A DNA stretch of 64,000 nt from Gorsachius magnificus (lineage: Eukaryota > Chordata > Aves > Pelecaniformes > Ardeidae), in NCBI GenBank assembly GCA_034008185.1, contig CM067109.1:30970885-31034884 (forward strand), given 5' to 3'. How positions within the stretch are numbered: position 1 is the first letter of the stretch; each line of letters begins with the position of its first letter. Made by a program: the position numbers and the translations under genes. Under the pieces are notes generated by a model, which saw nothing but the letters and a program-made list of their open reading frames with translations, searched no databases and was not told the origin of the DNA. This document shows, piece after piece, positions 11,201 through 25,300 of the stretch.

Positions 11201-14200
11201 CACAGAGAATAGTGAAATGGACTTAAGGTGTTATATACTGTTTCAGTATTTACATTTATCTTTATCTCAATAGGAAACTGTGATTACTACGTGATTACTG
11301 TAGTTCAAATGAGTAGCTCATGGAGGGGAGTAGCCAGTTAAACGTCTAACACCAAATGAATTCAGATTGTTCTCAAAATAGCACATCTGAGAGCAGCTGC
11401 ATGTATTATTTGATTCAGACCTTCAAATATACCTATAACTGAAGCAGAAAAGCACCAAACCCAATACTTAGCACTGGACATTCAGTAATTAAGAGAGGGT
11501 GAATATACTCATGAATATTAACTGAAAACTTACTAGATTTACTATGCCTGTGATTGTATACTTTTTGTCCATTCAAGCATAAATTTACAAATAATCAGAC
11601 CACAGAATTACACAGAGAAATAATGAACTGTATGCAAACATTAGGAAACAAATCACAGATGACCAATATTGATCCTGCAATAGCTATGAATATTTTCAGT
11701 AGATATTAGACAACAAGAGCTGTACTCAGTAAGGGAAGAAAATCTAAAGTCTTGCCATCTTTACAGTGAGTTTTATGCACTAATAACTAAAATGTAGAAT
11801 TTCAGAATGCTCCCTAAAAACTTGCTACTGTACAGCATGCACACATCAAGGATAATGACAAATTAAGCAAAATAATTTGGAACAAACAAACATATATATT
11901 AAAAAAATCCTCCTGAATACAGAGAGTAGGAAATGCCTAGTAGCAATTTACTCAGCAAAATGAGTTCATTTTGTAACAGTTCTAGGCAAACATTTTGTAA
12001 ATGAGAAAGTACATAGAGTTAAGCTGATAGTAGACCAGAGATCAGAACTCAGAAATCTCTGGGCCTCTGTCTACAACAGTAGCATTACATATTTTATCTA
12101 CCTGAATGCTACTTCCATTTTAGTATGCAATATTCATTGGTCATGAGCCATTATATATTTTTACAAGGTAAGAAATTACTTCAAGCATAAGACATTTTAG
12201 AGCCAAATTACCACTGCAAAATGAACCTACTTTGTGGCTTACTTTAAACAGAAGGATAGGTTTTAAAGAACTTTATTTCATTTGGATTGTTACTTTTCTG
12301 CAGTTTTCCCCGAGGCACATTACAGCTGTGAGGAACAGACAAAGTCACCAAGGTTTCCTCAGCACTTAGTATTCTCCCACTGATTCAGAACTTTACACCT
12401 AATCAGCTACCTCCCTCTTCTGCTTGTCTTATTCAAAGCAATATAGTTTGATGAAATATTGAAGATGACTATATGAGAATATGTAAGGAAGATATTTTAG
12501 GGGAGTAATGCAAATACCCATCTCCTCAAAAGTCAGTAAAATAATGCGAATCTAGGACTCCCCAAAAATCCACCATGCTTTGGGGTGAAATACTAGTCAT
12601 ACAGCAAATCTGCATTAGCTGAGGAAGAGATGGAAAATAGGATATTCTGCTATGCAGGTGGCAGCGACGGGTTATCTGAATGCTCTTGCAGGGTAAAATT
12701 CCTGTTGGTGCAGTCAGTGTGCATTCAGCCCAGAGACATAGATCACTGGCCGAGAAGACAGGTATGATTTGAACTAAACTACAACTGTAAGAGCTGGGGC
12801 AGGCTCTCTGCCTTCATATGAGTTTCAGGACTGAAGTACAAATGAGAGAGGAGAGGCAGGACTGCCAAGGCTGCCCCCAGCATGCCCCGAAGAGGCATGT
12901 TGAAGTAAGGAAAAGGAATGACCGTGTGTCTCTCTTTTCTACACACCAGCTAGTGCAAGTGTGAAGCTTATTACCACTCCAGGTGTAAAAACTTGATAAT
13001 GAACATCCCCTCCCCAGGCACTTGTCACTCACAGGCAGAATGCCTCTAGCTGCCCTGCCGAAGTCACATCTCTCTTTCCCCTGGTAATGCAGATTAGAGC
13101 TCTGGAAGAAAGAAAACCCATGAATACATACAGAATTTTCAAGATACTTTTGTACATTTAGATGGAGGTGACTGCAAGACCTGGGAGCTGCAGATATGTA
13201 TTAAAGTCTTGCCTATAGTGTCCGATGTCCAGAATTAAAACAGCTGCCTTATAAAATAATAAGGCATTAGTAACTGCAGGATAACAGATTGCAGAAGCAT
13301 ATTAAATAGTTGCCTAAAAAGAAACCATATGAAACTAGCCAATTTTAAAATATATTAGAGTTGGAATTTGTGGAGGAAACAAATTTGTTAAAGAAATTCT
13401 AGTTTTGTCCATTGTTTATAGGTCACCATAAAAAGGACTATATATTTCTTTTTTCTTCTCTTTGCCTTCCTTCTTTACAAAACCATAATGACTCTGGAGG
13501 TACAGAATGGCATCTGTCATGGTAGCTATGTATCTCCTTCTCTCTCTCTTTCTCTCTATATGTATGCATGTGTGTGTGCAATTGCAAGTATCAAACTAAA
13601 TACTCAAATATGCAATGATAAAATATGTGCAGTTATTTACATAAGCACCACAGCCTGCATATTTCAACAGCATGTTTAGTTGGTTCAGGTTTGGAAATGT
13701 GAAATGTTAGTGCTATGAAATTCAACATCCACAAAGAAGGCTGGTTTTCAAGCTGGAGACTTAAAAATTGTTATATAGAATTTCCCTAGTCACTGTTGAA
13801 AGTACAGACCCTTTTAATTCATTGTGAGCACTACCTGAGCAATTTACCATAATATCAGCGCTTTAGCAAATATATTTGCACAAAATTTCTGTAATTTAGA
13901 GAAGACAAGATGGTTCACAACAAAAATAGAAACGCTTAGCAGAAAAGATTTGGAGTCATAGCATCCCAGCAAAATCACAGGCTGCCTGCTCTACAAAATG
14001 ACATCTGCCTCTCGCCCCCTGCTCCAGAGGCACAACATATATTTTAGTCTGTTACAGACAAGCATACTGACTGAGACATGTCAGGCCATGAGCCTATCTC
14101 TTTGTCTTTCTTTATCGGTAGTTTACCCTGGGATGTGAACACCTGTTTTCCACAGACTTTGGAGAAATGAATGTCAAGAACGAACATTGGTCTGAGTTCC

Positions 14201-14494
14201 TCCCCCAGCCTCATACAAATACCCTAATGAGCCGCAGGGTAGATTCTCATTTCTGTTGCCATTTTCATACATTGCCATTTTCCCTGGGAGGGGAGTGAGA
14301 AACTGTGGCACTAAGTGATGCTGCTGCACTGCAACGAGGAAATTACATGACAGCAGAAGTAAACCACGTATCAGTGAACCTGCAGCAGGGTGGGCAATCC
14401 TTCCCAAGAAAACTATCGAGGTAGGCTTATACAGCACAGACTTCAGTTTGTCTCTTCATCATTCCTTGAGTTCCTTGAGTTAGTAGGAGATTAT
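8279..14494. other. Non-coding; a GC-richer patch at 8800-9700
   Basis: Mostly AT-rich unique DNA. The interval from about 8800 to 9700 is richer in G and C and has minus-strand open frames of 68 (8935-9141) and 102 codons (9400-9708). Neither shows a domain I know, a signal peptide or convincing splice borders. From 9764 to 14494 only short frames occur. No CR1 or LTR was identified. Confidence 0.5.
13533..13582. repeat. CT-rich then TG-rich simple sequence
   Basis: An interrupted CTCTCT/TTCTCTC run passes into TATGTATGCATGTGTGTGTG. It is a short imperfect microsatellite with no gene in it. Confidence 0.7.
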
Positions 14495-14914
14495 TTCATA
14501 GAATCATAGAACGTTTTGGATTGGAAGGGACCCCTAGAGGTCATCTAGTCCAACCCCCCTGCAGTGAGCGGGGACACTGCTAACTTGATCAGGTTGCTCA
14601 GAGCCCCTGGTCTTGAATGTTTCCAGGGATGGGGCCTCCCCTGCCTCTCTGGGCAACCCGTTCCAGTGTTTCACCACCCTCATTGTAAAGAATTTCTTCC
14701 TTATATCCAGTCTAAACCTACCCTGCTTCAGTTTAAAACCATTACCCCTTGTCCTGTCACAGCTGGCCCTACTAAAAAGATTTTCCCCATCTTGCCTATA
14801 GGCCCCCTTTAAGTACTGAAAGGCCGCAATCAGGTCTCCCTGCAGCCTTCTCTTCTCCAGGCTGAACAAGCCCAACTCTCTCAGCCTGTCCTCATAGGAG
14901 AGCTTCTGAAGTCC
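14495..14914 (-). mobile_element. CR1 LINE, 3' fragment
   Basis: On the plus strand the block opens with TCATAGAATCATAGAA and continues with GGTCATCTAGTCCAACCCC, which is the reverse complement of the characteristic CR1 3' end. The element is therefore on the minus strand and is 5'-truncated to about 420 bp. A minus-strand frame (14534-14875, 113 codons) carries the C-terminal end of CR1 ORF2, with [20 protein letters not shown] and VVKHWNGLP readable. Few frame-breaking changes are seen, so this is one of the younger copies in the window. It is too short to be mobile. Confidence 0.95.
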
Positions 14915-17509
14915 AGATTTATCTGAGGAGGAAACACCTTTCCCTCCTCATCCAAAAGTCTTAATACCTCAGCCACTTGTCAACTCTAGCTCTGAAATTC
15001 TACCATACCAGAGACCTGTTGAGCTCACACACTGTAAGTTGCTATTTTTTCCCCAGGCTGAGTGTGGTGCATGACCTCTTTATTCTCGCATCACCTCCTG
15101 TAAAATGGGCAGATATGTACATTTTTGACTGTTCTTGAAATAATGCATTCTTACCATGCTGAAAAGGGAATGCAAAATTTGACATTTTCTTTTGCTACCA
15201 AGACTCTAAAAAATATGCCAGTAAGGGAATTTTTCTTGAAGATTGATAGAGAAGGGAGCTTGCGCTCATACAGGCTTTTCTAAAACACAGATTGCGAATT
15301 TCACTTGAATTATGTAAAATAAGATGTATGGCTGCATAAACTTGTGTATGACAGTCAGATAGAAGCAAATGTTTGTGGTGTTGACCTTGATTGCTATACT
15401 GTTAAATTGTGCATCTGTCCTCTGTAAGCTAATATGTTTCCACAAATAACTGCAAAGTAAACTTATCTTCCTCCTTCAAAACATGCTTTTAAAATTCTCC
15501 TTTGTTGCAGTACCTACAAGAAGCTTGACAACAGTTGTTAGGATGCTGGTGATCTGAGACTACCAACTGTCAGATTGACTGGTGTCAAAGTGTTCGTCAT
15601 TCCATCAGTCTGTCTTTTTCCATCTGCTGCATCTCACTTCCTATAGCAAACTCTCATGAGTAGGGACAGCTTCTGTGTCTTCCGATGCACAGCATGAGCA
15701 CAATCACAGCTACTAGAGAAACAAAGGAAAAGAAGGAAAAAAGATATTGTCCATAGATAAAATCTGAGAAATCTTTGCAGGATGTAAAAAAAAAAAAAAA
15801 TAAATCCACAAGATTTTAACAGAGAGAGAAGGACAGTTTCCTTCTTCATACACCAGAAAAAATAACCACCTCTCTGATTTGCGTGAAACTTTATTTAATT
15901 TACATAAAAATAAATCACTTTTTACTTCACCTATGGGTGTTTGAGGCTAGTGTGACCCCTGATGATAGCTTCATTATCCATCACCAGAGAAGGACCACCA
16001 AGCCAGTTATTGGGATAAGTGACTATTAACCTGCCAGGAAGAAGACCTTAATGGGCAAAGAGCTGCAGTCTTGACTACCTTGTTTGCCACCTCTGGCATA
16101 GCGAGTGGAGGCTGAAGCTGACATCCCAGTGCAGAAATCATATTTGTCTTTGCAATGCAGAAGCTCATTTCATGTGATGCTGAAGGAGCCACCATTAATA
16201 GATCTTTTTTCTCACTGAGAGGAAATGGGTAAGTTACGCATCACTGGGATAACATTGCTTCTGCAAATAGCTCTTGCAGCTGCCCTCATTTTACCTCCTC
16301 CTATTCAAGTGCATGTTGCCAGCAGGTCAGTTCAGGCCCTGGCACTACTGAAGCCAACACCCCAATGATTTCAAAGGCACATGGGCATCATGTGTGGAAA
16401 TGTGGAATTCTTCCTACTGACCTTCTTCTAATCAAAAAAGCATCCTAGCACTGCACCTTGAGTGTTGAAATCAGTTGTGATCTTAAGCAGTTACTTATTA
16501 AATCCACCAAACAAAGCTGGAAGTGAGGAACACATTTGCATAACACATCTTAGTCCATTAATCTGAACACTATGTAAAATGAAGTCAATGACAATTTATT
16601 AAAGTTTTCATTAACAGTTAACCACTACCTTCAAAGGTTTGATTTTTAAATTCTACTTATCTGAAATGGTTTATTCATGGGAGTATGATATTGACTTTGT
16701 AACTTATATCAATTCTATTAGTATTGTAGGGCCTCTTTTTGGGTTAGTGAGCCTTTTGATGCCAGCTTACATTTGTTTCTTGAAGCATAGTGCTGCTTTT
16801 TATTACTAGACATACGAGGTTGGTTTGTTGTTAGACAACCGATGTAAAGTAATTACATTCTGGTTGGCTAATGAAGTGAGACTGGATATTTTGCCTATGA
16901 ATCACTATGGCAGAAGTAAAGCAGCTTCTGGTTGCTTGTGCTTTAATTTCCAGATGTGAGAAATAAGGAATGTATGGTGCATTGTAGACAGTTGAAACAG
17001 GCAGTGTTAATTAATAAAAGGAATAGTGAGGTCTGACCCTCTGATCCTCAACGTGTAGGCAGCCCTGTCTACTTTGTTCTATCATAATTCACAAGCAAGC
17101 TTCCTATCCAGCTCTGTCATAAGATGATACTTTGGGACTGTGCCACACTCAGGAATAGTATTTTAAACTCCTCGAGATAAGTGAAATAGTTAATTACCAA
17201 ATCATTTCCCCAGTAAATGGATATTTTCAAATAAGTATATAATTACAGGGTTTGACTCTTGAATTTTCAGGAAAAGGTAACCTAAATAAAACCCAAAATA
17301 AAGATGTAATTTTATCAGAAATCTATATAGCTAAATTTGTAAACCAAGTAAAGTAAACTTCTACATGGTTGTTACTATGACAAAATATTATTTGATTTGA
17401 TTTTGTAACAAAAAACTATTTGATTTTCACAGTTTTGGGGTCTTATTATTTGACTGTGTCTATTTTGAAAGAGGGTGTACTTCTATTTTTTTAAGTTATA
17501 TTGTAAATC
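14915..17509. other. Non-coding unique sequence
   Basis: AT-rich DNA with an A-run at about 15787-15800. No gene, LTR or CR1 was seen. A stretch at about 16750-16960 is rich in TAAT and ATTGG-like words and could be regulatory, but that is only a composition impression. Confidence 0.5.
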
Positions 17510-19381
17510 AAGCAAGCAGGGCAGAAGACCAGCTTGGCTGAACAGGGAACTCCGTGTGGAATTCAAGAGGGAAAAAAATTGTATGATCTTTGGAAGCAAG
17601 GTCAGGCTTCACAGGACGATGAGAGACCTGTGGTTCATATATGCAGGGAGAAGGCACAAAAGGCCAAAGCTCAATTAGAGTTGAAACTGGACACTGTTGT
17701 GTCAGACAACAAGAAAGGCTTTTTAAAGTACATTAGCATCAAGAGGAAGTCTAAAGAAAACATCAGACTGATACTTGTTGAAAATGGTTGCCTGACTAAT
17801 AGGGATGAAGAAAAAGCAGAGGCATTCAATGCTTTTTTTTTACCTCAATCTTTAATAAAATTGGCAGACCTTGGGCTGCCCCGTTCCCTGAGTGGGAGGA
17901 CCATGAGTGAGGGAACAGCAACTTTCCATTTGTGCACACTGAAATTGTAAGGGATCAGCTGTATCAGCTGAATGTTCGTGAGTCCATGGGGCCTGATGGG
18001 ATTCATCCTGGGGTACTGAGGGAACTAGCAGATGTTATGGCAGGACCCCTCTCAATTATCTGGGGAGGTCCATGCTGACTGGAAGCTAGTCAGTGTTATT
18101 CCAGTTTGCAAGAAGGGCATGAGGGAACACCCAGCAATCATAAGGCACTGTCAACATGGGTTCACAAAGGGAAAGTCCTGTCTAATTTGATACTCTTCTA
18201 TGATAAGGTCAACTGTCTAGGGGATGAAGGGAAGGCAGTAGATGTAGCTTTACTGGATTTTAGTAAGGCTTTTGATACTGTCCCTCATGGCATCCTTCTG
18301 GACAAGTTGTCTGACTGTGAGATGAGCAGGTTCATGGTGTGCTGGGTGGAGAACTGGCTGAACGGCAGTGTTCAAAGGGTTGTAGTGAATGGGGCTACAT
18401 CTGGCTGGTGACCAGTCACCAGTGGTGTTCCTCATGGCTCAATCCTAGAGCCAGTTCTGTTCAATATATTTGTCAATGATCTGGATGCAGGACTTGAATG
18501 CAGCATTAGCAAGTTTGCTGATGATACCAAACTAGGAGGTGCTGGCTCTCTGGAGGGACAAGAGGCCTTGCAGAAGGATCATCATTGGCAAGGAATTTTA
18601 CGAGAACAAATGCCAGATTCTGCACCTGGGATGGAGTAACGTTGGACACAAGTATAAACGGGGAGAGGAGTGACTGGAGAGCAGCCCTGCAGAAAGGGAT
18701 CTGGGGGTGCTGGTCGGCAGCAGGCTCATCATGAGCCAGCAGCAGTGCCCTGGCAGCCAAGAGGGCAACTGCATCCTGGGGAGCATCAAACACAGCACAG
18801 CCAGCCAGCCAAAAGAGGTGATTGTCCCCCTGTATTCAGTGTTGGTGCGGCCTCACCTGGAGTGGTGTGTGCAGTTCTGGGCCCCACAATTTAAGAAGGA
18901 TGTGAAGGCACTAGAATGTGTCCAGAGGAGGGCAACCAAGCTGGTGGAAGGGCTGGAAGGCATGTCCTGTGAGGAGCGGCTGAGGACTCTGGGTTTGTGT
19001 AGTTCGGAGAAAAGGAAGCTGAGGGATGACCTCATTGCTCTCTGCAGTTTTCTGAGGAGGGATCGTGGAGAGGGAGGTGCTGAGCTCTTCTTCCTGGGAT
19101 CCAGGGATAGGATTCATGGGAATGGTTCTAAGCTGTGCCAGGGAAGGTTTAAATTAGACATCAGGAAGCATTTCTTTACTGAGAGGGTGGTCAAACACTG
19201 GAACAGGCTTCCCGGAGATGTGGCTGATGCCCCAAGCCTGTCAGTGGTTAAGAGGCATTTGGACAATGTCCTTATTAACATGCTTTAGCTTTTGGTTGGT
19301 GCTGAAGTAGTCAAGCAGTTGGACCAGATGATCATTGTAGGTCCCTTCCAACTGAATTATTCTATTCTATTCCATTCCATT
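17510..19381 (+). mobile_element. CR1 LINE, long 5'-truncated copy with internal deletions
   Basis: A plus-strand CR1 runs from the region between endonuclease and reverse transcriptase to the 3' end. The 3' terminus (TTGGACCAGATGATCATTG, then GTCCCTTCCAACTGAA) is the CR1 tail. It is followed by a small ATTCT/CCATT repeat at about 19357-19381, which replaces the usual CR1 terminal octamer repeats. The ORF2 remnant is in several frames and lacks stretches present in full-length CR1, so the copy is dead. Its ends match no target duplication, as expected for CR1. Confidence 0.95.
17515..19288 (+). pseudogene. Broken CR1 ORF2 (reverse transcriptase remnant)
   Basis: This is the remnant of the CR1 ORF2 polyprotein, which in intact elements carries an apurinic-type endonuclease and a reverse transcriptase. 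From 17519 the linker motif RRPAWLNREL is visible, then AQLELKLDTVV and EEKAEAFNAFF. From about 17975 ESMGPDGIHPGVLREL opens the RT domain. AVDVALLDFSKAFDTVPHG (18238-18294) is the first catalytic-aspartate motif, and FADDTKLGG (18514 onward) is the FADD active-site box. The last frame (18707-19288, 193 codons) covers the conserved CR1 C-terminus, including VRPHLEWCVQFWAP and the segment ending RVVKHWNRLPG. Several frameshifts, in-frame stops and missing blocks (for example after 18060 and around 18120) make it non-functional. The endonuclease domain is absent. Confidence 0.93.
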
Positions 19382-22300
19382 TATATAAATTTGTTGATTT
19401 CACTGTCAGAAAGTTCAATATTTTTATGGGACTGCGCCTTGTTTTCATTACATTTAGATTATTACAGATGTTTTTACAGTAGGAAACTATTAAGAGTCTA
19501 TAAAAGAGACACACAAATTGGTACAATAATTGGTCTCTAATATTTCAATATAACATTTTCAAACTCCTAGGTTCAGAAAAACATATGAATGAAACCATTA
19601 TTTCTATGTTTAGACTCTGAATGGAAGTCCATATATGCAATCTTAGACTTTTTTTTTCTAGAAAACTGAAAAATAGTTAGAATATAAAACTGCTTTCTTT
19701 TGGGGCAGCTTCCTAACATCCTTACCTTTCCCCTTCTCTGACCCTTCCCCACTTTCCCCCAGAAATCAGGAGAGGACAGTGCCAAACAGTTTTGTGCAAA
19801 CAAAAAGCAAAGCATGTGGCAGAGAAGAACTAACAAGCAACTGTCAATGTATTTTCCAATGTTCAAATGAAGATCCAGGAAGTTACAGTGGAAACACTAA
19901 GTGGTTTCAATGATCCAGGGAAAACTCACTGATGGCAGCATTTTTGCTAAACTGCCTTTAGTCCTCTAGAACTGATTGGCCCCATACCTACATAGTATCA
20001 CCCCTCTATTGCTCAAATGTTTGGAAAAACACAATACAAGGGGCTCACAAAAATTTTCACTTTGACGTCAGTTACAAGGATAGATACTCTACATTATTTC
20101 ACATTTGAAATCTCACATGAATTCCAGCTAGGCCTTAGGTTAAAATGAACCTGTATCCCTGAAGCAGAAAATTTCTTTCAGGAGTTACAAAGCATCATTT
20201 GGAAGGTTAAGTTTATCAAAGTACTACCTGAGGGATTCCTCTGTAAGGTCAGAAACCCAGCACCAAGTCCCATCAGTCTTACCCCTGTGAAACTTTTAAT
20301 TCCTTTTTTCCTACTCATTAGCATCAGAGAATAAGTGATCCAATAACACAAAACAATGTGTTACATTATATGGAGACCCACAAATTAAATAGTTTCAATT
20401 GAATCAATGTGCCACAGTGGAAAGAAGTGCTGAGACCATATGCAGAGTCATTTCAGGCAAGACACCATCTCCTGGGAGGGATGTACCTTGCATCATCTGC
20501 AACCTTCAGCTTGCTATCTTAAAGAAATCAGAACAATACTAAAGAAGTTTGTGAGCACTATGGTAGTCAGAGACCTGGCAAAACAGTACATTTTAAGAGC
20601 ACACCCAAGTCTGCAAAGGAGCAGATATACGTAAAAATTTTACAGATTAAACTAAAATAAGTGTTAAAACCACAAAACCCAGATTTAAACCTATCAGTAT
20701 TCACAGCTGAGAATGTGACTATAAATTTATATTAATATATTCAGTATTCCTTACTGATTTCCAGTTTTAATTTTTTTAATATATTAAAAAAATCTTAGTT
20801 ATGTCTAGTTCCTGACAGTGCAAACTGGAAGATTTAGCAACAGAATGGAATTTTTGTTTCTGCCAGAAAACGTTTGCACATGTAGATGCAAGTTGAATTA
20901 AAAAAAAATTTTAGTAATAACTATCCAACAAAGAACCTATGTTGTTAGAAATGTGAACTCTCACCAACCTCCATACAACAGATATGATTAAAACAGGCCA
21001 TAGAAACCTTAGTCAGCACTTCCTTGGGAACTCCAATTTCCCCTATAAAACTCTAGGATCTTGCTTACAGAACCTACTAGGGAAGATGAAGTGTCACCTT
21101 TAGTATATCACACTTCCATTTTTTCCTGGTTTAGTTCCAGTTTTAGAGGTGGCAGTCCAGGTATGGGTTACAGCCACATTATAAATCATGGGGTACAAAA
21201 GAAAGCCCTTCCAAAGAAAAGCTTTTATGTTACCCCCTAAAATTTTCAGATGCAGGACAGTTACTATGTGAGTAGGAAAAAAGGTAGTTAACTGACTGCA
21301 AGAAACTAGGCAAACCAGGTTATACACTAGAGGCAAAGAATTATCTTTGCAGGCATCCAAATGCCTCACAACAATAGCTCACATTTAAGAACTATTTAAA
21401 GAGACATCACAATTTAATGCAGTGTGTTGCATATGAAGTAAACTCGCCTAAGGAAGGTCCACAGTAATAACAGTGCACACTAGCAACTGAACCGATGATT
21501 ACAGCTTGTGCAGGTATAACTGCATGTAGGTGTCTGGTAGCTCATATGGAAAAACTATTGATCAGTATTGAAAACATTTCAGTGACTTGCTGTACTTCCT
21601 GGGATTTTCTGGCAGTGGTCCATGTCCTGCAGCTATTTCTCTGCTTCTGGACATTTTCAAAAAATAATTAAAAAATAAGAGCCCTGCAGTGTACTTCTGA
21701 AGCATGTATCACTCCTCATTAGGTTATGTCAGGTTTCATCATCCCATATCATTTGATGTATATTAGTCCAATACCATGAGTGGATGACATTCCATTATTA
21801 ATTTAAGGAGCAACCATCTAACATTTTCAACGTGAATAAAATGATGGCAGTTACCGAAATAGTACAGTCAGCAGAAGTCCTTTCTGAAATTAAGAAGTAA
21901 TAGTTCAGCTCATCCATAGTTTAAAATGAAAAGGTTTCATGGATGGGATCCAGCTACAATAACTCAGTGATGAGAAGAAAAAAATTTGGGAACCAGAGAA
22001 AACCGGAACATTAAAAAAAACACAAATTATACTTCTATTATAGACATAAGACTAGAAGAAAAACAAAACAAATGCTCTAAGAAAAAATAATTCAGATTTA
22101 AGGAAAGAAATGAAACAGCGAGCTGGAAATGCAACAACTACATTATGTATACCACAGTACAAAAGTTCTTCCCACTTACTCCATCAAAAATTATGAAATT
22201 GTTATCAAGACACTGATGACAACTATATGGGATATTTTACCTTCAAAGGATTCACAAACTAGGTCAGATTCTCCTCGGCATTACACCTCCTTTACAGCAT

Positions 22301-25300
22301 CTGAGTGGCTGAAAATGGCCACAAAATCAACTTCTAGGAATACCCTGGAAAAGAAGGAATATCTGCAGAGGTATTGGGGCAGTCTAGGGGCTCATTATCA
22401 TCTTGGTACATGGGATGTAGCTCAAGAGGGGAGGAGTGTGTGGTACATTGCTGCAATAGACAGCCTAGGTCTGTAAACGGCAAAAATGACCTTCTCTTCC
22501 TACTGCAGGTAACAGAACATATTTTGCTGTTACCCCAAGAACACAGAAATCTTTACCACACAGCTGTAGATTAAAAGTATATGGGGATTCAGGTGAATGG
22601 CTTTGGCTGGAGTCACAAATAGGAAGAGAACCAACAAAAAATATATTTAAAAAACCTTAGCATCAATGCTTCATTATATGACCAAAATAAATGAGATTCC
22701 TGCCCATATGTGGAAAGAGCACAGCATAGTTTATGAAGGGACATTACAAGGTACTCCTGTAACACTTTGGCTTCCCTAGAGTTAAAGGAAGGCCATTGTC
22801 ACACTCCTTTCCTTACAGCCAAGTATGTTTGATTAAAATCTTTTTGCACACTAAGCCCCACCCCAAAAATCTTTCTTCTACAACCAACTGGGCTTGCTTG
22901 AGGGCTGCTGCACCCATTGGAGTCAGAACAAAATGACAGGGCCACAAACAGAAGTGGAAGACAGCACTCACATGGAAGATACTTATAGTTACACTATACC
23001 ATTCAGCATGCTTTTATAATTTTGCTCTGCTCACTAAAAAGAGGTTTCTAAAACCATACATGCAGCAAAGCTGTGTTTTCAGACTTCCATACACCGTTAG
23101 TATGTAGGTGTTTAGAAGAATTCCCCCCATTTACAGCACAAGCCTGATTAAGAAACGTTAGGTAGATAGTTATCACAAATCATTAGATGATTTGGAAGCC
23201 TACAAAATCAGAACAGTATCACAAAGATTTATAAGCAAAATTAACAAGACAGGCTGGTCACACTTTACTTTTATAGAAGCTTTAAGATTTTATTATTATA
23301 ATGTCCACATATGATGCGTTAACAATGTCAAAACATTAAGGATGCTTCACTTTACCTGTACTTAAATATTACACTGTTATTCACTATGATGACAGCAGCT
23401 TGATTTTGGCAATAAATCAAGATGATTTCAATGAGGCAGTTTAAGCTTGTTAGCTGAGTGAACATCAAATTCACTCAACTTGATGCTTTGGCCTCCTGTG
23501 TGAAGTTAAGAGTGGTTTTACATTAGAGGATACTTGCTACTTGTAGAGATGGCTTATGCCACAGACATCTGTTGGGCAGCTAGAGGATTCAGTATGTCAG
23601 TTGGCTCAAAATATTGTAGTTGCACCAATGCACTCAGGTACTGTATCAAGCCCTTTTGAGGCTGTACACAGTAGCAGTAATTTCCCTTCCCCTATTTAAA
23701 TGGTATGATTGTGTTACCACAAAATAAAGTATCAGGCAGATTAGCATAATAGTGACTGCAAAAATCTCATTTACAAATGTCAGCTTTTCAGTATTCCTCA
23801 GAGACCTCATTGCTGTAGCATCTTGGTGTTAGCGAGCTAGTGAATATTAGAAAGTAGTAAACTGGTGGAACTGTTGTTTTCCTGAGAGCCATTTCGTGAA
23901 GTGTAAGACACAATTGTATTTCCCCCTTAAAATACCACAGCCCCAAGGAAATGTTTAGGAATGGTTGGATTCAGGTTATATTATCCATCCCACGGAAGCA
24001 GGAAAGAAGACTCTGATACATAAATCAACATCTACTTTCTGCTTCACTGTAATTTTAAAGCCAGAATTTATATTAACCTTTTCAACAGTGGGTCACTATG
24101 CCCTGAATTGATCTACTCAGACCAGGTGCATCTTAAATCAATTTTAGCTTACTTAGTGAACTACCACTGTACTTCAGATGCTACAAAAATCAATCCCAGG
24201 AAAATACAAACGATTTGGATGGTTTCTCTGGATGAGGTTGTACTATGCTGCACAGAGCAATATTCAGAAGGAGGCGATGTGGAGCCAAGGAGTGGGAAGT
24301 GTAACCAATCATCAGGTCAAAGATGGTACTGACTGGCAGCAATGATAAACATATGACACAGCCAGTTGGGTGCCAGCTTTAATTTTATGTGTCTTCCACA
24401 AATCACAACATTTTGCAGCTGGAGTAAGGGGGCTAGACTGACAAATTTAGAAAACATTTTAAAAAAACCCTAAAAAACAAACCCCCAAACACCTCATAGA
24501 ATTTTTGTTTCCTTTTAACCATTCATGCTAATATCTTTCACTATAAAGACAATTTTATTTTCAGTTTTTATTGTTTAGACAATAGGAACATGGCCTGGAC
24601 TGAGTTTTAGTTATGTAATATTCCTCGAGTGCGACAGAAATCCCTATCTTTTTTCAAGTAGACCATTATTTAAAGGCCAAGAATGACAGGGAAAGAGGGA
24701 AAAATATTTTTCTGCATGAAGGACACTAAAATGGCACTATTTAAATGAAGAACAAAGTGTACATGATTCTTTGCCAGCAAGTTAAGAAAAGGTATATTAT
24801 TCCATTTTTTATTTTACCAGAAAAGTGATACTTTTTAATTTACAAAGACACATTTTAGACATAGTCCACCGAGCTGTAAAAAACATAGATTAATCATCAT
24901 TGACATGACAGAGGCAGTCAGGAAATTCCTAGAAATTTTTAATACTTCGAACTTTCACAAACAAGCAGCTCCACAAAGAAGCAAGTAAACAAGGTTAGGG
25001 ATATATCTTCAAATAAAAATTCTTATCAGGCTATATAGCTGAAATCAAAGGATTTCTCACATCCTTTAAGCATTACTCTGGTGGACGGTCCCAATGCAGG
25101 GAAGACTCCACGTTCCCCACAGAGAAGGTGATCAATCTTTGTTAATTCTTACTACCAGTTTTCCGTGTCCTACTATACTATAGCACAATGCACATCTCAT
25201 GGTATGGATCTTGGTGTTCACTGTTCATTGGCTGCTTTCCTATAGACAGCTTACTGCTTGACTGAATTTTTACAGCTGCTTTTTTAATGGGAGAATTAAT

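Noticed and set aside
18250..19117. Several minus-strand frames of 60-95 codons
   Set aside because: They are antisense shadows of the CR1 ORF2 remnant.
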